64,000 nt of DNA from Pseudomonadales bacterium (GTDB taxonomy: Bacteria > Pseudomonadota > Gammaproteobacteria > Pseudomonadales > DC-out160). The notes beneath the pieces are model-generated. The model saw nothing but the letters and a program-made list of their open reading frames with translations. It made no database searches and was not told where the DNA came from. Every line of letters starts with the position of its first letter. The stretch's first letter is position 1. The translations under genes were made by a program, and so were the position numbers. Shown here piece after piece: positions 37,951 through 46,865 of the stretch. The stretch covers positions 248,001-312,000 of the forward strand of contig JAHRWA010000039.1 of the NCBI GenBank assembly GCA_019090455.1, read 5' to 3'.

Positions 37951-39834
37951 TCAATCATTATGCAATGCGGAATAGATTTCTTCAGCTATTTTGCTGCTAA
38001 TCCCCGCTACATCAGCGATGTCTTTGGCACTTGCCCGAACCACCTCCTGCAAACCACCGAAATGATTGAGCAACTGCCGCCTGCGTTTAGGTCCGACACC
38101 AGGGATACCCTCTAAGGACGACTGCTTCCTTTTTTTGTCCCGCCTCTGTCGATGCCCAGTAATCGCAAATCGATGGGATTCATCCCTTATATGCTGAATT
38201 AGATGCAGGGCCAAGGAGTCCCGTTCAAGAGAGAGTGAACGATCACTATCAGCCAGCAATAAGGTCTCTAAACCCGGTTTTCTCGATTCACCTTTGGCAA
38301 CACCAACCACTGCGACCTCGTCGATTTGCAGCTGCTCCATTACCTTTAAAGCTCGCGTTACTTGCCCTTTACCACCATCAATAAAAAGAATATCAGGCAG
38401 CTTACCTTCGCCTTTTTTTAATCGCGTATAACGACGTAATAAAGCCTGCTCCATCGCTGCATAATCATCACCAGGAGTAATGCCTTCTATGTTGAATCGG
38501 CGATAATCTGTTTTCAACGGCCCTCTTTGATCGAAGACAACACAAGAAGCCACTGTCGCTTCCCCTTGCGTATGACTAATATCAAAGCACTCCAAACGCT
38601 TAGGAATATCATCCAATGACAACGCATTCTGCAAAGACTCAAATCGTTGGAATAGATTTCGTTTATTAGCCAAATAGCTTGTGATATTTTGCTCGGCATT
38701 CGTTTGCGCAATCCGCAACCATCCCGCGCGATTACCTCGCACCTTATGATCAAAACTCACCTTAACGCCATTTCGTTGCTCGATGGCCTTAATTAATATA
38801 TCGCTATCTTCAATTGGATAATTTGACACGACCTGGCCCGGCAAATCTCTGGCTGCGGATGACAAATAATATTGAGGTAAAAATTCGGAAAGAATGGAGG
38901 CGCTATCGCTCTCATCAATAGCCGCTGAAATGGCCGTTTTAGGAAAGTAGCTCTTGCTACCCAAGACCCGACCCGCTCGCACAAACAATGCCTGAATACA
39001 GACTCCTCCAGCCCGCGCATCCACCGCAAACACATCCACATCCCCATTTTCCCCAGTGACAAATTGGCTCTCTTGCACTCGGCGAACACTCACAATCTGA
39101 TCTCGAAAATAAGCTGCCTGCTCATATTCTAACGCCTCAGCAGCAGCCTCCATTTTAGTGGACAACTCATCCGCAATTTCGCTACATTTCCCCTCAAGGA
39201 ACATGAGCGTATGCCTCACATCCTCTGCATAGTCCTCTGCGGAAACATGGCCAACGCAAGGGCCGCTACATCGCTTTATCTGGTACTGTAAACACGCTCT
39301 AGATCGATTCTTAAAAAAATTATCATCACATTGACGTACAAAAAACATTTTCTGCAATAGGTTTAAGCTCTCTCTTACCGCTCCCGCACTGGGGTAGGGC
39401 CCTAAATACCGGCCCTTTGCACGCCTAGCACCGCGATGAAAACTAATCCGTGGATATTCACTTTCAGTAGAAACAAAAATAAAGGGGTATGACTTATCAT
39501 CTCTTAACAAGATATTATAGGGCGGACGCAACTCCTTAATTAACGTTTGCTCCAGTAATAGAGCTTCTGTTTCGCTTTGCGTAATAGTGACTTCAACAGA
39601 GCAGATTTTTGCGACAAGGGCGGCAGTTTTCAAACTGGTTTGATTTTTTCTAAAATAGGACGACACTCGGTTCTTGAGGTTTTTGGCCTTGCCCACATAG
39701 AGCACCTCTTGTTTCGCCCCCAACATCCGATAGACTCCTGGATGCTGCGTTAAGGAAGACAAAAACGATTTAACATCAAATACACTAAAATCTAGCAAAC
39801 CGGCAGCCTTTTCCTGCGTATCTGAATTTAACAC
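37951..39834 (-). CDS. uvrC: excinuclease ABC subunit C
   Basis: 627 residues. UvrC makes both cuts beside DNA lesions in nucleotide excision repair, with UvrB. Visible parts: GIY-YIG nuclease at the N-terminus (PGVYRMLG..VLYVGKAKNLKNRV), a UvrB-contact region (about 205-245, EAAAEALEYEQAAYFRDQI), the RNase H-like nuclease (ECFDISHTQGE; DILFIDGGKGQV) and C-terminal helix-hairpin-helix repeats (SLEGIPGVGPKRRRQLL). The start is GTG 39834, giving an N-terminus about ten residues longer than in E. coli. It lies 99 bp behind gacA in the classical gacA/uvrY-uvrC pair. Confidence 0.97.
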   Translation of the reverse strand: MLNSDTQEKAAGLLDFSVFDVKSFLSSLTQHPGVYRMLGAKQEVLYVGKAKNLKNRVSSYFRKNQTSLKTAALVAKICSVEVTITQSETEALLLEQTLIKELRPPYNILLRDDKSYPFIFVSTESEYPRISFHRGARRAKGRYLGPYPSAGAVRESLNLLQKMFFVRQCDDNFFKNRSRACLQYQIKRCSGPCVGHVSAEDYAEDVRHTLMFLEGKCSEIADELSTKMEAAAEALEYEQAAYFRDQIVSVRRVQESQFVTGENGDVDVFAVDARAGGVCIQALFVRAGRVLGSKSYFPKTAISAAIDESDSASILSEFLPQYYLSSAARDLPGQVVSNYPIEDSDILIKAIEQRNGVKVSFDHKVRGNRAGWLRIAQTNAEQNITSYLANKRNLFQRFESLQNALSLDDIPKRLECFDISHTQGEATVASCVVFDQRGPLKTDYRRFNIEGITPGDDYAAMEQALLRRYTRLKKGEGKLPDILFIDGGKGQVTRALKVMEQLQIDEVAVVGVAKGESRKPGLETLLLADSDRSLSLERDSLALHLIQHIRDESHRFAITGHRQRRDKKRKQSSLEGIPGVGPKRRRQLLNHFGGLQEVVRASAKDIADVAGISSKIAEEIYSALHND

Positions 39835-39933
39835 CGCATTAACGATGCCTTCTTTTCCGGTGCCTTTGTTTTCGATTTTTTTCTCTTTATTACATTTGTT
39901 TTTAATTTCATAGCTGAATGAAAAACTAACACC

Positions 39934-40584
39934 CTAAACATTCATCTCCGCATCCAGCAACCCATTTCGTACCGCCAATAAAGTCAGCTCAACGTCGCTA
40001 TTAATCGCCAATTTCTCAAACACACGATAGCGATAGCTGTTAACTGTTTTTGGACTTAGAAAAAGTTTGTCCGATATCTCCGATACTTTATGACAATTGA
40101 CTATCATCAAAGCGACTTGCAACTCTCGCTCAGACAACTCATCAAAAGGAGTTTTACCGCCGTTTTTTTGAACCGACTTCAATGCTAGCAACTGAGCAAT
40201 ACCCGGACTAATGTAGCGCTGACCAGCCTTAACGACTCTGATTGCATTCACCATCTCGTCCAAACCCGCACCCTTTGTTAGGTACCCCGATGCGCCAGCT
40301 TGTAATAAACGAGACGGGAAAGGCTCCTCTTCACAAGCTGTCACTGCAATGATTTTTATCTCCGAGCTGATTCGGAGTATTTTTCTGGTCGCTTCTAATC
40401 CGCCGATACCGGGCATTTTCACATCCATCAACACCACTTCAGGTTGCAGCAAACGGGCAAGCTTCAACGCCTCCTCTCCACTACCAGCTTGGCCAAGAAT
40501 TTCAATATCATCCACATCTTCCAACATTCTAGTAATGCCGGTACGAACTAGGTCATGATCATCAACTACCAATATTTTAATCAA
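39934..40584 (-). CDS. gacA: LuxR-type response regulator, GacA/UvrY
   Basis: 216 residues. DNA-binding response regulator of the GacS/GacA (BarA/UvrY) system, which switches on small RNAs that sequester RsmA/CsrA. The receiver has acidic pocket Asp8-Asp9, phospho-acceptor Asp54 (VVLMDVKMPG) and Lys in YLTKGAG; the C-terminal LuxR HTH reads LSERELQVALMIVNCHKVSE. I choose TTG 40584 because GGAG lies six bases before it and because it puts the acceptor at Asp54 as in GacA/UvrY. The in-frame ATG 40596 would add four residues and has no ribosome site. The sensor kinase is not in the window. Confidence 0.95.
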   Translation of the reverse strand: MIKILVVDDHDLVRTGITRMLEDVDDIEILGQAGSGEEALKLARLLQPEVVLMDVKMPGIGGLEATRKILRISSEIKIIAVTACEEEPFPSRLLQAGASGYLTKGAGLDEMVNAIRVVKAGQRYISPGIAQLLALKSVQKNGGKTPFDELSERELQVALMIVNCHKVSEISDKLFLSPKTVNSYRYRVFEKLAINSDVELTLLAVRNGLLDAEMNV

Positions 40585-41010
40585 AATGCACTCCAAAAAA
40601 ATAATATAGTCTTGAAATAAATCAGATAGTTAAAATCAACTGGATGGCCCAAAACCTCAGATCTTAAATTAGATTAATGCAACCCATCTTTAGAGAAAAC
40701 GGCTTAAATATTATTGCCCATTTTCAGCTTCGATCTGATATGGCCCCGCCAAGCACCCACCGGTCTGAAAGTGTACATTAATTTCTCGTTGTAAAGATAA
40801 TATGAGCCTCTCTAGATTGAAAGGGATGAATACAAAACTGAGCCTTAAATGGGCAAAAAGCCAAAGGCTTGATATTTATAAGATGACTTTAGCTTAAGTA
40901 GTGGGGACTCAAAAAAACTAGCAGGACTAATGGGGCTAGACACAAATAGGAGAGCGATTTAGAGCTAAATGTAAAAAGGCTCTGCAACGGGCAGAGCCTT
41001 TTTACTAAAT
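40585..41010. other. intergenic stretch between gacA and the integrated element
   Basis: No reading frame is supported. It holds the gacA ribosome site and promoter region, several GGA-containing runs between 40825 and 40955, and the terminator at 40973-41003. The GGA runs before a terminator recall Rsm/Csr-binding small RNAs, but I cannot define a promoter or a fold, so I do not call an RNA gene. Confidence 0.4.
40973..41003. terminator. strong bidirectional terminator at the left edge of the element
   Basis: AAAAAGGCTCTGC and GCAGAGCCTTTTT form a 13-bp perfect stem with a five-base loop. It sits eight bases left of the attL repeat. In the uninterrupted chromosome it would lie directly after the tRNA-Ser gene and end its transcript. 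Confidence 0.9.
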
Positions 41011-41026
41011 ATGGCGGAGGAGGAGA
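41011..41026 (+). repeat. attL, copy of the tRNA-Ser 3' end
   Basis: 16 bases identical to 48219-48234. It is followed by ACGT here and by GATT of the tRNA T-arm at the other end, which marks the crossover limit. Confidence 0.88.
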
Positions 41027-41141
41027 ACGTCACAATTAGATTCTTTACGCATTATACAGCCCTTAAAATATCTATATTTCGTTATATATCAACAGCATCC
41101 ATTCCTCAACATTCCATAATGAGTTATACTGCCCACTTGAT

Positions 41142-41174
41142 TTGACGGTTTCCTTGACGGTTCGTAACCGTCAA
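41142..41174 (+). promoter_or_regulatory. probable integrase arm-binding sites, left end
   Basis: TTGACGGTT occurs at 41142 and 41154 as direct repeats 12 bp apart and again inverted at 41166-41174, making a palindrome with the second copy. The same 12-bp-spaced pair occurs inside the right end at 48143-48163. The site also overlaps the integrase promoter region, so it could mediate autoregulation. Confidence 0.65.
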
Positions 41175-41208
41175 TTGCATTATCCCTTTATCATGCATAG
41201 GTCTCGTT

Positions 41209-42474
41209 ATGGCGCTTTCACATACAGCGGTTCTAAACGCTAAACCAAAACAGAAGATATATAAGCTATTTGATGGCGGCGGATTGTACCTACAAGTAAA
41301 GCCCACTGGCTATAGATGCTGGAAATATGACTATAGACTTAACGGCTCTAGAGGGACGTACACCATAGGCCAATACCCAGACATAAGCTTAAAGCAAGCC
41401 AGAGAACGCCATAGAGAGGCTAGAGAATGCATTGCAATTGGCACTCACCCTAAGACATTAAAGGACTTAGAGCGCGTAGAATACGACCTCAACAACAAAA
41501 GATTTAGCCACTACGCGAACCAATGGCTTGATAAACAGAATATGGCCGAATCTACTTTCTCAGACTTAAAACAACGTGTAGAAAAAAACCTCATACCATA
41601 CCTTGATAAGAAAAAGGTGAATGAATTCACCACCGCTGACTTATTAAAAATAACTTTAAAGATCTCAGAAAGAGGAGCCAAAGAAACAGCTCAAAGAATG
41701 GCAAACGTACTAAGGCGAATCTACAACGACATACTGATCCTAGGCATAGTTGAAAACAACCCAGCTCAAGGCTTAGCCGAGCTTCTACCTAAACCTGACG
41801 CAAGACTGAAAGGTAATTTCGGACACATTACTTCAACAGATGAATTGAAAGTCTTATTACAACAAATTGATAAACCCAGTATTCGGCAGGACTACTCAAC
41901 AACCCAAGCACTAAAACTAATGCCACTGGTTTTTCTCAGACCAAAGAACATCAGATTCCTTAAATGGCAATACATTAACTTCGAAGAAAAAATGATAAGC
42001 CTTCCAGGAACTGAACTCAAAACAGGAAAGCCACTTGCCGTTCCGTTATCCCGCCAATCAATATCAATCCTAAAAGAAATGGAACAATTAACCGGTAACG
42101 GTGAATATGTATTTGTATCTAGCCGCAGCAAGAAAGGAACGCCTATAAGTGAAAACACGACGACTCAAGCATTGAGGCGCATCATCAATCCAAGTACAGG
42201 AGAACCATTTGGAACAGGTTACATGACCTCTCATGGCTTCAGACATACCGCTAGCACCCTACTCAATGAACTTGGCTTTGACCCAGACATTATTGAGCTG
42301 CAATTAGCCCATATTAATAAAGACCGTATGAGGGCTACTTACAATAAGGCTCAGTGGATGGAAAAGAGAATCACTATGATGCAATCGTGGGCTGATTATC
42401 TTGATGGATTGAAGTCAAGTGTGTCAAACATAATTCCACTTAACAAAGCAAACCACACAAGAAATGGAATCTAA
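41209..42474 (+). CDS. tyrosine-type integrase, P4-like family
   Basis: 421 residues. N-terminal arm-binding domain of DUF4102 type (LFDGGGLYLQVKPTGYRCWK; YTIGQYPDISLKQARE), SAM-like core-binding domain (about 100-190), catalytic domain with Arg244 (VFLRPKNIRFLKW), Lys271, His342-x-x-Arg345 (HGFRH), His368 (LAHIN) and nucleophile Tyr378 (MRATYNKAQW). All catalytic residues are present. It joins the element to the tRNA-Ser 3' end. It starts just right of attL and is followed after two bases by the next gene. Confidence 0.96.
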   Translation: MALSHTAVLNAKPKQKIYKLFDGGGLYLQVKPTGYRCWKYDYRLNGSRGTYTIGQYPDISLKQARERHREARECIAIGTHPKTLKDLERVEYDLNNKRFSHYANQWLDKQNMAESTFSDLKQRVEKNLIPYLDKKKVNEFTTADLLKITLKISERGAKETAQRMANVLRRIYNDILILGIVENNPAQGLAELLPKPDARLKGNFGHITSTDELKVLLQQIDKPSIRQDYSTTQALKLMPLVFLRPKNIRFLKWQYINFEEKMISLPGTELKTGKPLAVPLSRQSISILKEMEQLTGNGEYVFVSSRSKKGTPISENTTTQALRRIINPSTGEPFGTGYMTSHGFRHTASTLLNELGFDPDIIELQLAHINKDRMRATYNKAQWMEKRITMMQSWADYLDGLKSSVSNIIPLNKANHTRNGI

Positions 42475-42476
42475 TC

Positions 42477-43235
42477 ATGAGATTAAAGATACTGCCCAAT
42501 CAGGTAGATTTAGAGCTGGCAATTGACGAGTTCGGATTCAAAGAAATGCCAACTCTCAGAGCCCTTAGATTATTATTACGCTGCTCACTCCCGGACGGGC
42601 TACGTTTATACTTCGACAATACAATTAGGGGCATCGATTCTACTGTAGCTATAGGAAATATTTTCGACGAAAACAAAGACCTAATTGATTTTGTTCAAGC
42701 GGAACCAGAGCAAATAGTGCAGCTCTCTGGCAGGAAAATAGTTGAACGAGCCCATGTTTATAAATCATCAGAACAAAACAAGTTTTTTATTTCCGTATCT
42801 ATGATGTCACAAAACGGTACTAGCTATTTCATTCCTGATACTGAGGGTATAGAGCATGCTGATGTACCCATCGACAGCGAAAGTTTTTATTTTGATCGAA
42901 AAGAGCTACTAACTTATCTAAAGGACATGGATAGAGACAACATAATCAAAGATAAACCAAAACCAAAAACGACAACTGATGATTATTCGCGCTCAGAATT
43001 TAAGGCGCTTGCACTCCTAGCACGAGATAAAGCAACAACAGCAAATTTTCAAGTGGGAGATAAAGTCAATGCCGCCGCCATTCGAAAGCACATAGAGTCT
43101 CTAGCTATCAACTACAGTGTGCCGACTACGGGTTTAGCGTCATTAGACGATAAGATAAACAAGGCATTGACTAAGCACGATTTAAAAGACATTCGCCCAC
43201 CTGCAGAAACAAAGACTCCTAATCAGGAATCATAG
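42477..43235 (+). CDS. unknown element-encoded protein coupled to the integrase
   Basis: 252 residues, two bases after the integrase stop, so probably translated with it. No membrane segment or signal. The N-terminal two thirds (LRALRLLLRCSLPDGLRLYF; YFDRKELLTYL) look like a compact alpha/beta fold. After a Lys/Pro/Thr linker (about 160-170) comes a helical end (KALALLARDKATTANFQVGD, then KVNAAAIRKHIESLA) that recalls C-terminal domains of other island proteins next to integrases. I cannot name a family. A role in integration or element control is inferred only from position. Confidence 0.75.
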   Translation: MRLKILPNQVDLELAIDEFGFKEMPTLRALRLLLRCSLPDGLRLYFDNTIRGIDSTVAIGNIFDENKDLIDFVQAEPEQIVQLSGRKIVERAHVYKSSEQNKFFISVSMMSQNGTSYFIPDTEGIEHADVPIDSESFYFDRKELLTYLKDMDRDNIIKDKPKPKTTTDDYSRSEFKALALLARDKATTANFQVGDKVNAAAIRKHIESLAINYSVPTTGLASLDDKINKALTKHDLKDIRPPAETKTPNQES

Positions 43236-43335
43236 ATCCCAATTGGGAAAACCCCCTCAATCATAAACGTTATATTTCGTCCTATCTGCTAAGAAAGACT
43301 CTTTGCAGAACATCAGCCATACAGGACGCAATAGA

Positions 43336-43569
43336 ATGCATTACGTTAAACCTGAAAGTAATCGAACAAAAAAACTAATTCGAATCTCCAAAGTTGTTCA
43401 ACTTTGTGGGATTTCGAAATCTTACATCTACCAGCTTTGCAGCAAAAACCTATTCCCCAAAAGTATCCAATTGGTTCCTGGAGGCTCTTCTGTGGCCTGG
43501 GTCGAGGAAGAAGTGCTCGCCTGGATTGATTCCCGAATTGAAGAAAGAAATAGTAAGGAGGCCAGCTAA
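43336..43569 (+). CDS. AlpA-family regulator / excisionase
   Basis: 77 residues from ATG 43336, which has AGGACG upstream; the frame also opens at TTG 43303. A MerR-like winged helix-turn-helix is evident: LIRISKVVQLCGISKSYIYQ, then FPKSIQLVPGGSSVAWVEEE and VLAWIDSRI. AlpA-type proteins bind element ends or promoters and favour excision or integrase expression. It lies 100 bp after the unknown gene, and its stop overlaps the next start (TAATG). Confidence 0.9.
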   Translation: MHYVKPESNRTKKLIRISKVVQLCGISKSYIYQLCSKNLFPKSIQLVPGGSSVAWVEEEVLAWIDSRIEERNSKEAS

Positions 43570-43853
43570 TGCGCGAGCAACGAACAACCAAATTTGAACG
43601 TTTCATGGAAACTTTGTTATTGGCTGGAAGAGATGGAGCACACCCACTGCAACTTGCTATGGCTCTTCAGAGCAACAATATATCTTGCTATGCCCACAAA
43701 CTAAGATCCAAGGGAGTGAGCCTCAAAACGACCCCACATTATTCATTAGTTGGATTGAATGATGCGGAAAAAGTGTTAGATCTTCTAAACGAATACAGAT
43801 CAAAACGAGGCAGCCACGACCTTCCATCAATACTAACTGCTGGGTGGGATTAG
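43569..43853 (+). CDS. small probable winged-helix protein of the element
   Basis: 94 residues, start ATG 43569 overlapping the AlpA stop by one base. The pattern FERFMETLLLAGRDGAHPLQ, then LAMALQSNNISCYAHKLRSK, followed by a beta-turn with HYSLV, looks like a small winged-helix DNA-binding domain. No named family is recognised. Its place between AlpA and the RepA-like ATPase suggests a regulatory or replication accessory role. Confidence 0.75.
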   Translation: MREQRTTKFERFMETLLLAGRDGAHPLQLAMALQSNNISCYAHKLRSKGVSLKTTPHYSLVGLNDAEKVLDLLNEYRSKRGSHDLPSILTAGWD

Positions 43854-43855
43854 TC

Positions 43856-44938
43856 ATGACACAAGTTGAAAAATTAAAAACTGGGGATTGCACAATGCAA
43901 ACAGAAGAAAATAAAACTCTGCTCGCGGCCAAGCAAAAACAGAGTTCTTCCAACGCTGATCAAGTTAAGGCTTTGGGTTGGGTTAACGATTATATTCTAT
44001 TGCCAGATGAAATAAACGCCATCGAAGCCCCCACATGGATTATAAACAATTTAATCATATCTGGGCACATTATTCTGATCCCCGCTGAGCCCAACGCTGG
44101 AAAAACAACAATATTTTTTCATCTTGCAGGAGAGATGGTTAAAGAGGGATTCTCAGTAAATTATGTGAATGCAGATATTTCTGGTGGAGACGCTAAACCA
44201 TTATATGAAGAAGCAAAGATTAATAAGTTCAATCTTTTACTGCCTGACATGAAGGGTAAAGGAAAATCAATGGACTCAGTTATTAAAAATCTAGCGGAAA
44301 TGTCTCATGACTCTAACAGATATGACGATGTTGTATTTATCTTCGATACTTTGAAAAAAATGTTGGATGTGATCCAAAAGTCTGCAGCCAAAGAGTTCTT
44401 TAAACTATTCCGAAGATTATCAGCCAAAGGAATGACAATCATATTATTGGCTCATACCAACAAATATAACAATGAAACAACCGGATTGCCGATTTATGAG
44501 GGCACTGGTGATTTAAGATCAGATGTTGATGAGCTAATTTATTTATTGCCTCAAAAACACGAAAATGGAGCTATGACGGTGACTACTCACCCAGACAAAA
44601 TACGAGGAACCTTCAAGCCAATAACCTTTGAAATTGACAGTAATAGGAAAGTAACCCTCTTAAAAGAGGCTGTTAACACGTTAGTAGCTAACCAAGTGAA
44701 AGATGAGCTAGCTAAGGATCAGTCATCTATAGACGCCATTATTGGCGCTATTGAATCTGGCTGTAAAACTCAGAAAGAAATAATAGAAAGCTGTGATGAT
44801 ATTAATATCGGAGAACGTACTGTAAAAAGGATTTTAATAAAGTACAGCCTAGGTAGCTTGGATCACAACTCCTCTCCTAGGTATTGGAGTAAGGCTAGAG
44901 GAGAAAAAAATAGTAGCTTATATTCTTTACTTAAATAG
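43856..44938 (+). CDS. RepA-like RecA-fold ATPase (AAA_25 / DnaB-like helicase family)
   Basis: 360 residues from ATG 43856 (GGTGGGA upstream); a GTG at 43844 is less likely. Walker A is AEPNAGKTT (about 77-85), Walker B VVFIFDTL (Asp about 164), followed by a KGMTIILLAHTNK strand and motif like hexameric RepA/RSF1010-type helicases. A C-terminal winged-helix-like region (KTQKEIIESCDDINIGERTV) follows. Such proteins unwind DNA at plasmid or element origins. No primase or origin repeats are seen beside it, so the element may replicate only briefly after excision, or use the ATPase otherwise. Confidence 0.85.
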   Translation: MTQVEKLKTGDCTMQTEENKTLLAAKQKQSSSNADQVKALGWVNDYILLPDEINAIEAPTWIINNLIISGHIILIPAEPNAGKTTIFFHLAGEMVKEGFSVNYVNADISGGDAKPLYEEAKINKFNLLLPDMKGKGKSMDSVIKNLAEMSHDSNRYDDVVFIFDTLKKMLDVIQKSAAKEFFKLFRRLSAKGMTIILLAHTNKYNNETTGLPIYEGTGDLRSDVDELIYLLPQKHENGAMTVTTHPDKIRGTFKPITFEIDSNRKVTLLKEAVNTLVANQVKDELAKDQSSIDAIIGAIESGCKTQKEIIESCDDINIGERTVKRILIKYSLGSLDHNSSPRYWSKARGEKNSSLYSLLK

Positions 44939-45095
44939 ATTTTAAATCTTGGCTCAGCGTATAGGGAAATACTTGGGCCCTCTGTATTTGTCATTAATGT
45001 CTTTTTTAACATTTATTAGACTTAGGCTAGCTGCATCTCTCACACCAATAATCAATTAAAAACACAAAAACGACAGGAAGGAGGGGTATTTCAAT

Positions 45096-45449
45096 TTAAC
45101 ATCCTGGCATACCAAAGGGCCCAACTTGGCCTTGAGAGCAGTAAGCAGGCCTAGATTTTTGTTGATTACTTCCTCCGCTAGATATTACGGCAGATGAGGT
45201 TCTATTTGCCATTTCTTGATTGTGCATATACATTTGAAATTGCTGGTCAGTCATTGCATCCCTGTAACCAGTTTTTGTGCCGTCTTTTGTATGGCACATG
45301 ATCCTCCTGGATGAGATTGGTCTATATCGACGACAACTTTTATCACCCATCATGTAATATTTTCCGTTAATAAATGCAGGCTGAGCACTATAGAAAATGG
45401 AACAGCCATTAAGTAAAAAAACTGCAAGAACAAGTATATATTTATTCAT
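45096..45449 (-). CDS. small lipoprotein, element cargo
   Basis: 117 residues. Signal peptide with lipobox LLNGC (Cys16). The mature part is short and basic with several Cys (KSCRRYRP, IMCHTKDG, PAYCSQGQ, GMPGC) and a polar stretch rich in Met, Gln and Asn. It faces opposite to the element's core genes. Not recognised; function unknown. Confidence 0.72.
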   Translation of the reverse strand: MNKYILVLAVFLLNGCSIFYSAQPAFINGKYYMMGDKSCRRYRPISSRRIMCHTKDGTKTGYRDAMTDQQFQMYMHNQEMANRTSSAVISSGGSNQQKSRPAYCSQGQVGPFGMPGC

Positions 45450-46169
45450 TTAGTGACTCTCCAGGCGGGCACTTTCCTTAGGCGGCATTCATAGTTAACA
45501 AGGTATCGGTCATCCCCAGCATGTAGTTTTAGTAAGCAATATAACATCTAGAACATTGTGCTTGGTAGTAAAAATGACAAAGATGACATATGACAGACCC
45601 CCTCCATATAATCGCCTTCGATACTTGTTTTAGGTGTAAATTGATTACCGCCAAATCGCTTACGGTCAGCCCCAGATAGCGGCCCTTCCCAGCTCGCTAC
45701 GCTCACCACTCAGGGATATCTGGTTGCTGCCCTACGATTGGCTATAGCTCCCAGCAGATGGCTTATAAGTGGCGCAACCGACAAACCATCAATACGCATA
45801 ACTCTCATTTAAAGGTGAATTCCCAATACTTAATTCACCCTAAAGACTAACCCTCTATTATCCACATAAAACCAATAGTTAAACTGAACTCTAAGTCTGA
45901 GAAATAGCCAACATACACCTGAAGGGTCCCTTAACTCTAACAGTAACGCAAAGCGGCCACCTTCCCCTTAACCTATAAGAAAAGACCCAGACTTGCCAAT
46001 TAGGCGACAACATCTCTGTACCAGTCGTATTATCTCGAATATTCGTGGGCTTTCAAATAATCGTAACCGCCATACGCTTATCGTTCGAGCATCGTGCTTG
46101 GTTTTTAAATTGGCTCTATATACAATGCGACAAGTTGTTTTTGGAATGTTTTGATAAGGAACGGATTCT
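45450..46169. other. non-coding stretch inside the element
   Basis: 720 bp without a supported gene. A leftward frame at 45968-46402 overlaps the lipoprotein gene on the other strand and has shadow-like composition. No terminator, RNA gene or clear repeat stands out. Confidence 0.45.
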
Positions 46170-46550
46170 ATGCGATATGCCAGCTTGTCAATCTGTCTTG
46201 TAATTATGCTTTCGGGCTGTGGTGGAAGTGATTCGTCGTCAGATAAGGATCTTTTTAGTTTGTGGACTGCCACTGATTCAAGCTTAGTTCTTGATTTAAC
46301 GAATGGTGATTTCTCTACCCCAACAGATTTCTTTTTCGACATGGGTAATGGTGCCCTGTGTGGCTGCACACTCACCGCTTTCGGAAGCCAAGCATCAGGC
46401 ACCTACACCTTTAATTCCTGTACATATGAAATTGGCTCTAGCTCCCGTGGCGATCCCGGATGCAACGCCTTAAATCATACAGGAACTTATACGAAAAGCG
46501 GTAACGTGCTGACCACATATGACAGCTTTGGTGAAGCTACATTTCGATAA
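46170..46550 (+). CDS. small lipoprotein, element cargo
   Basis: 126 residues; ATG preceded by AAGGA. Lipobox IMLSGC (Cys17) then a Ser/Gly/Asp linker and a beta-rich domain with four further Cys (ALCGCTLTAFG, FNSCTYEIG, GDPGCNALNH). The pattern looks like a small exported beta-sandwich held by disulfides. Not recognised. It is one of three exported proteins in the right half of the element. Confidence 0.78.
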   Translation: MRYASLSICLVIMLSGCGGSDSSSDKDLFSLWTATDSSLVLDLTNGDFSTPTDFFFDMGNGALCGCTLTAFGSQASGTYTFNSCTYEIGSSSRGDPGCNALNHTGTYTKSGNVLTTYDSFGEATFR

Positions 46551-46865
46551 GCAATACCTGATTAGCACCAACTTTCTTTCTTCCCTCCATCGCACAAGGA
46601 ACAAGCCTGTGCACTTGTGGACGATTCCGACTGCGTCGGATCGGATCAAGCCCTTCGGGACGTGAGGAAGAACCATGGACAACAAAAAGACGTTGCCCAC
46701 AGCTCTACCACACTCTTGAACCTATCGACCACAGGGTACACAGGCTCAGCATGGAGAATTTTTATTTATTTTAATTTTAAAGAATTCTGTCTCGACAAAT
46801 GGGTCTACTTCCTGCTCATATAAAACATTAGTTGACCTTAACTCTATCCATATACACAGTGCTGA
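46551..46865. other. intergenic stretch, no gene seen
   Basis: 315 bp between convergent cargo genes. No clear terminator or repeat; short frames here lack start signals. Confidence 0.4.

Noticed and set aside
37866-38115. Rightward frame with GGAGGTGA upstream in the uvrC-pgsA gap
   Set aside because: The ribosome-site-like sequence is fortuitous; the frame runs antisense into the end of uvrC and resembles nothing known.
45968-46402. 144-codon leftward frame in the element
   Set aside because: Its start half is antisense to the lipoprotein gene at 46170-46550, which has a signal peptide and ribosome site; composition looks like a shadow.
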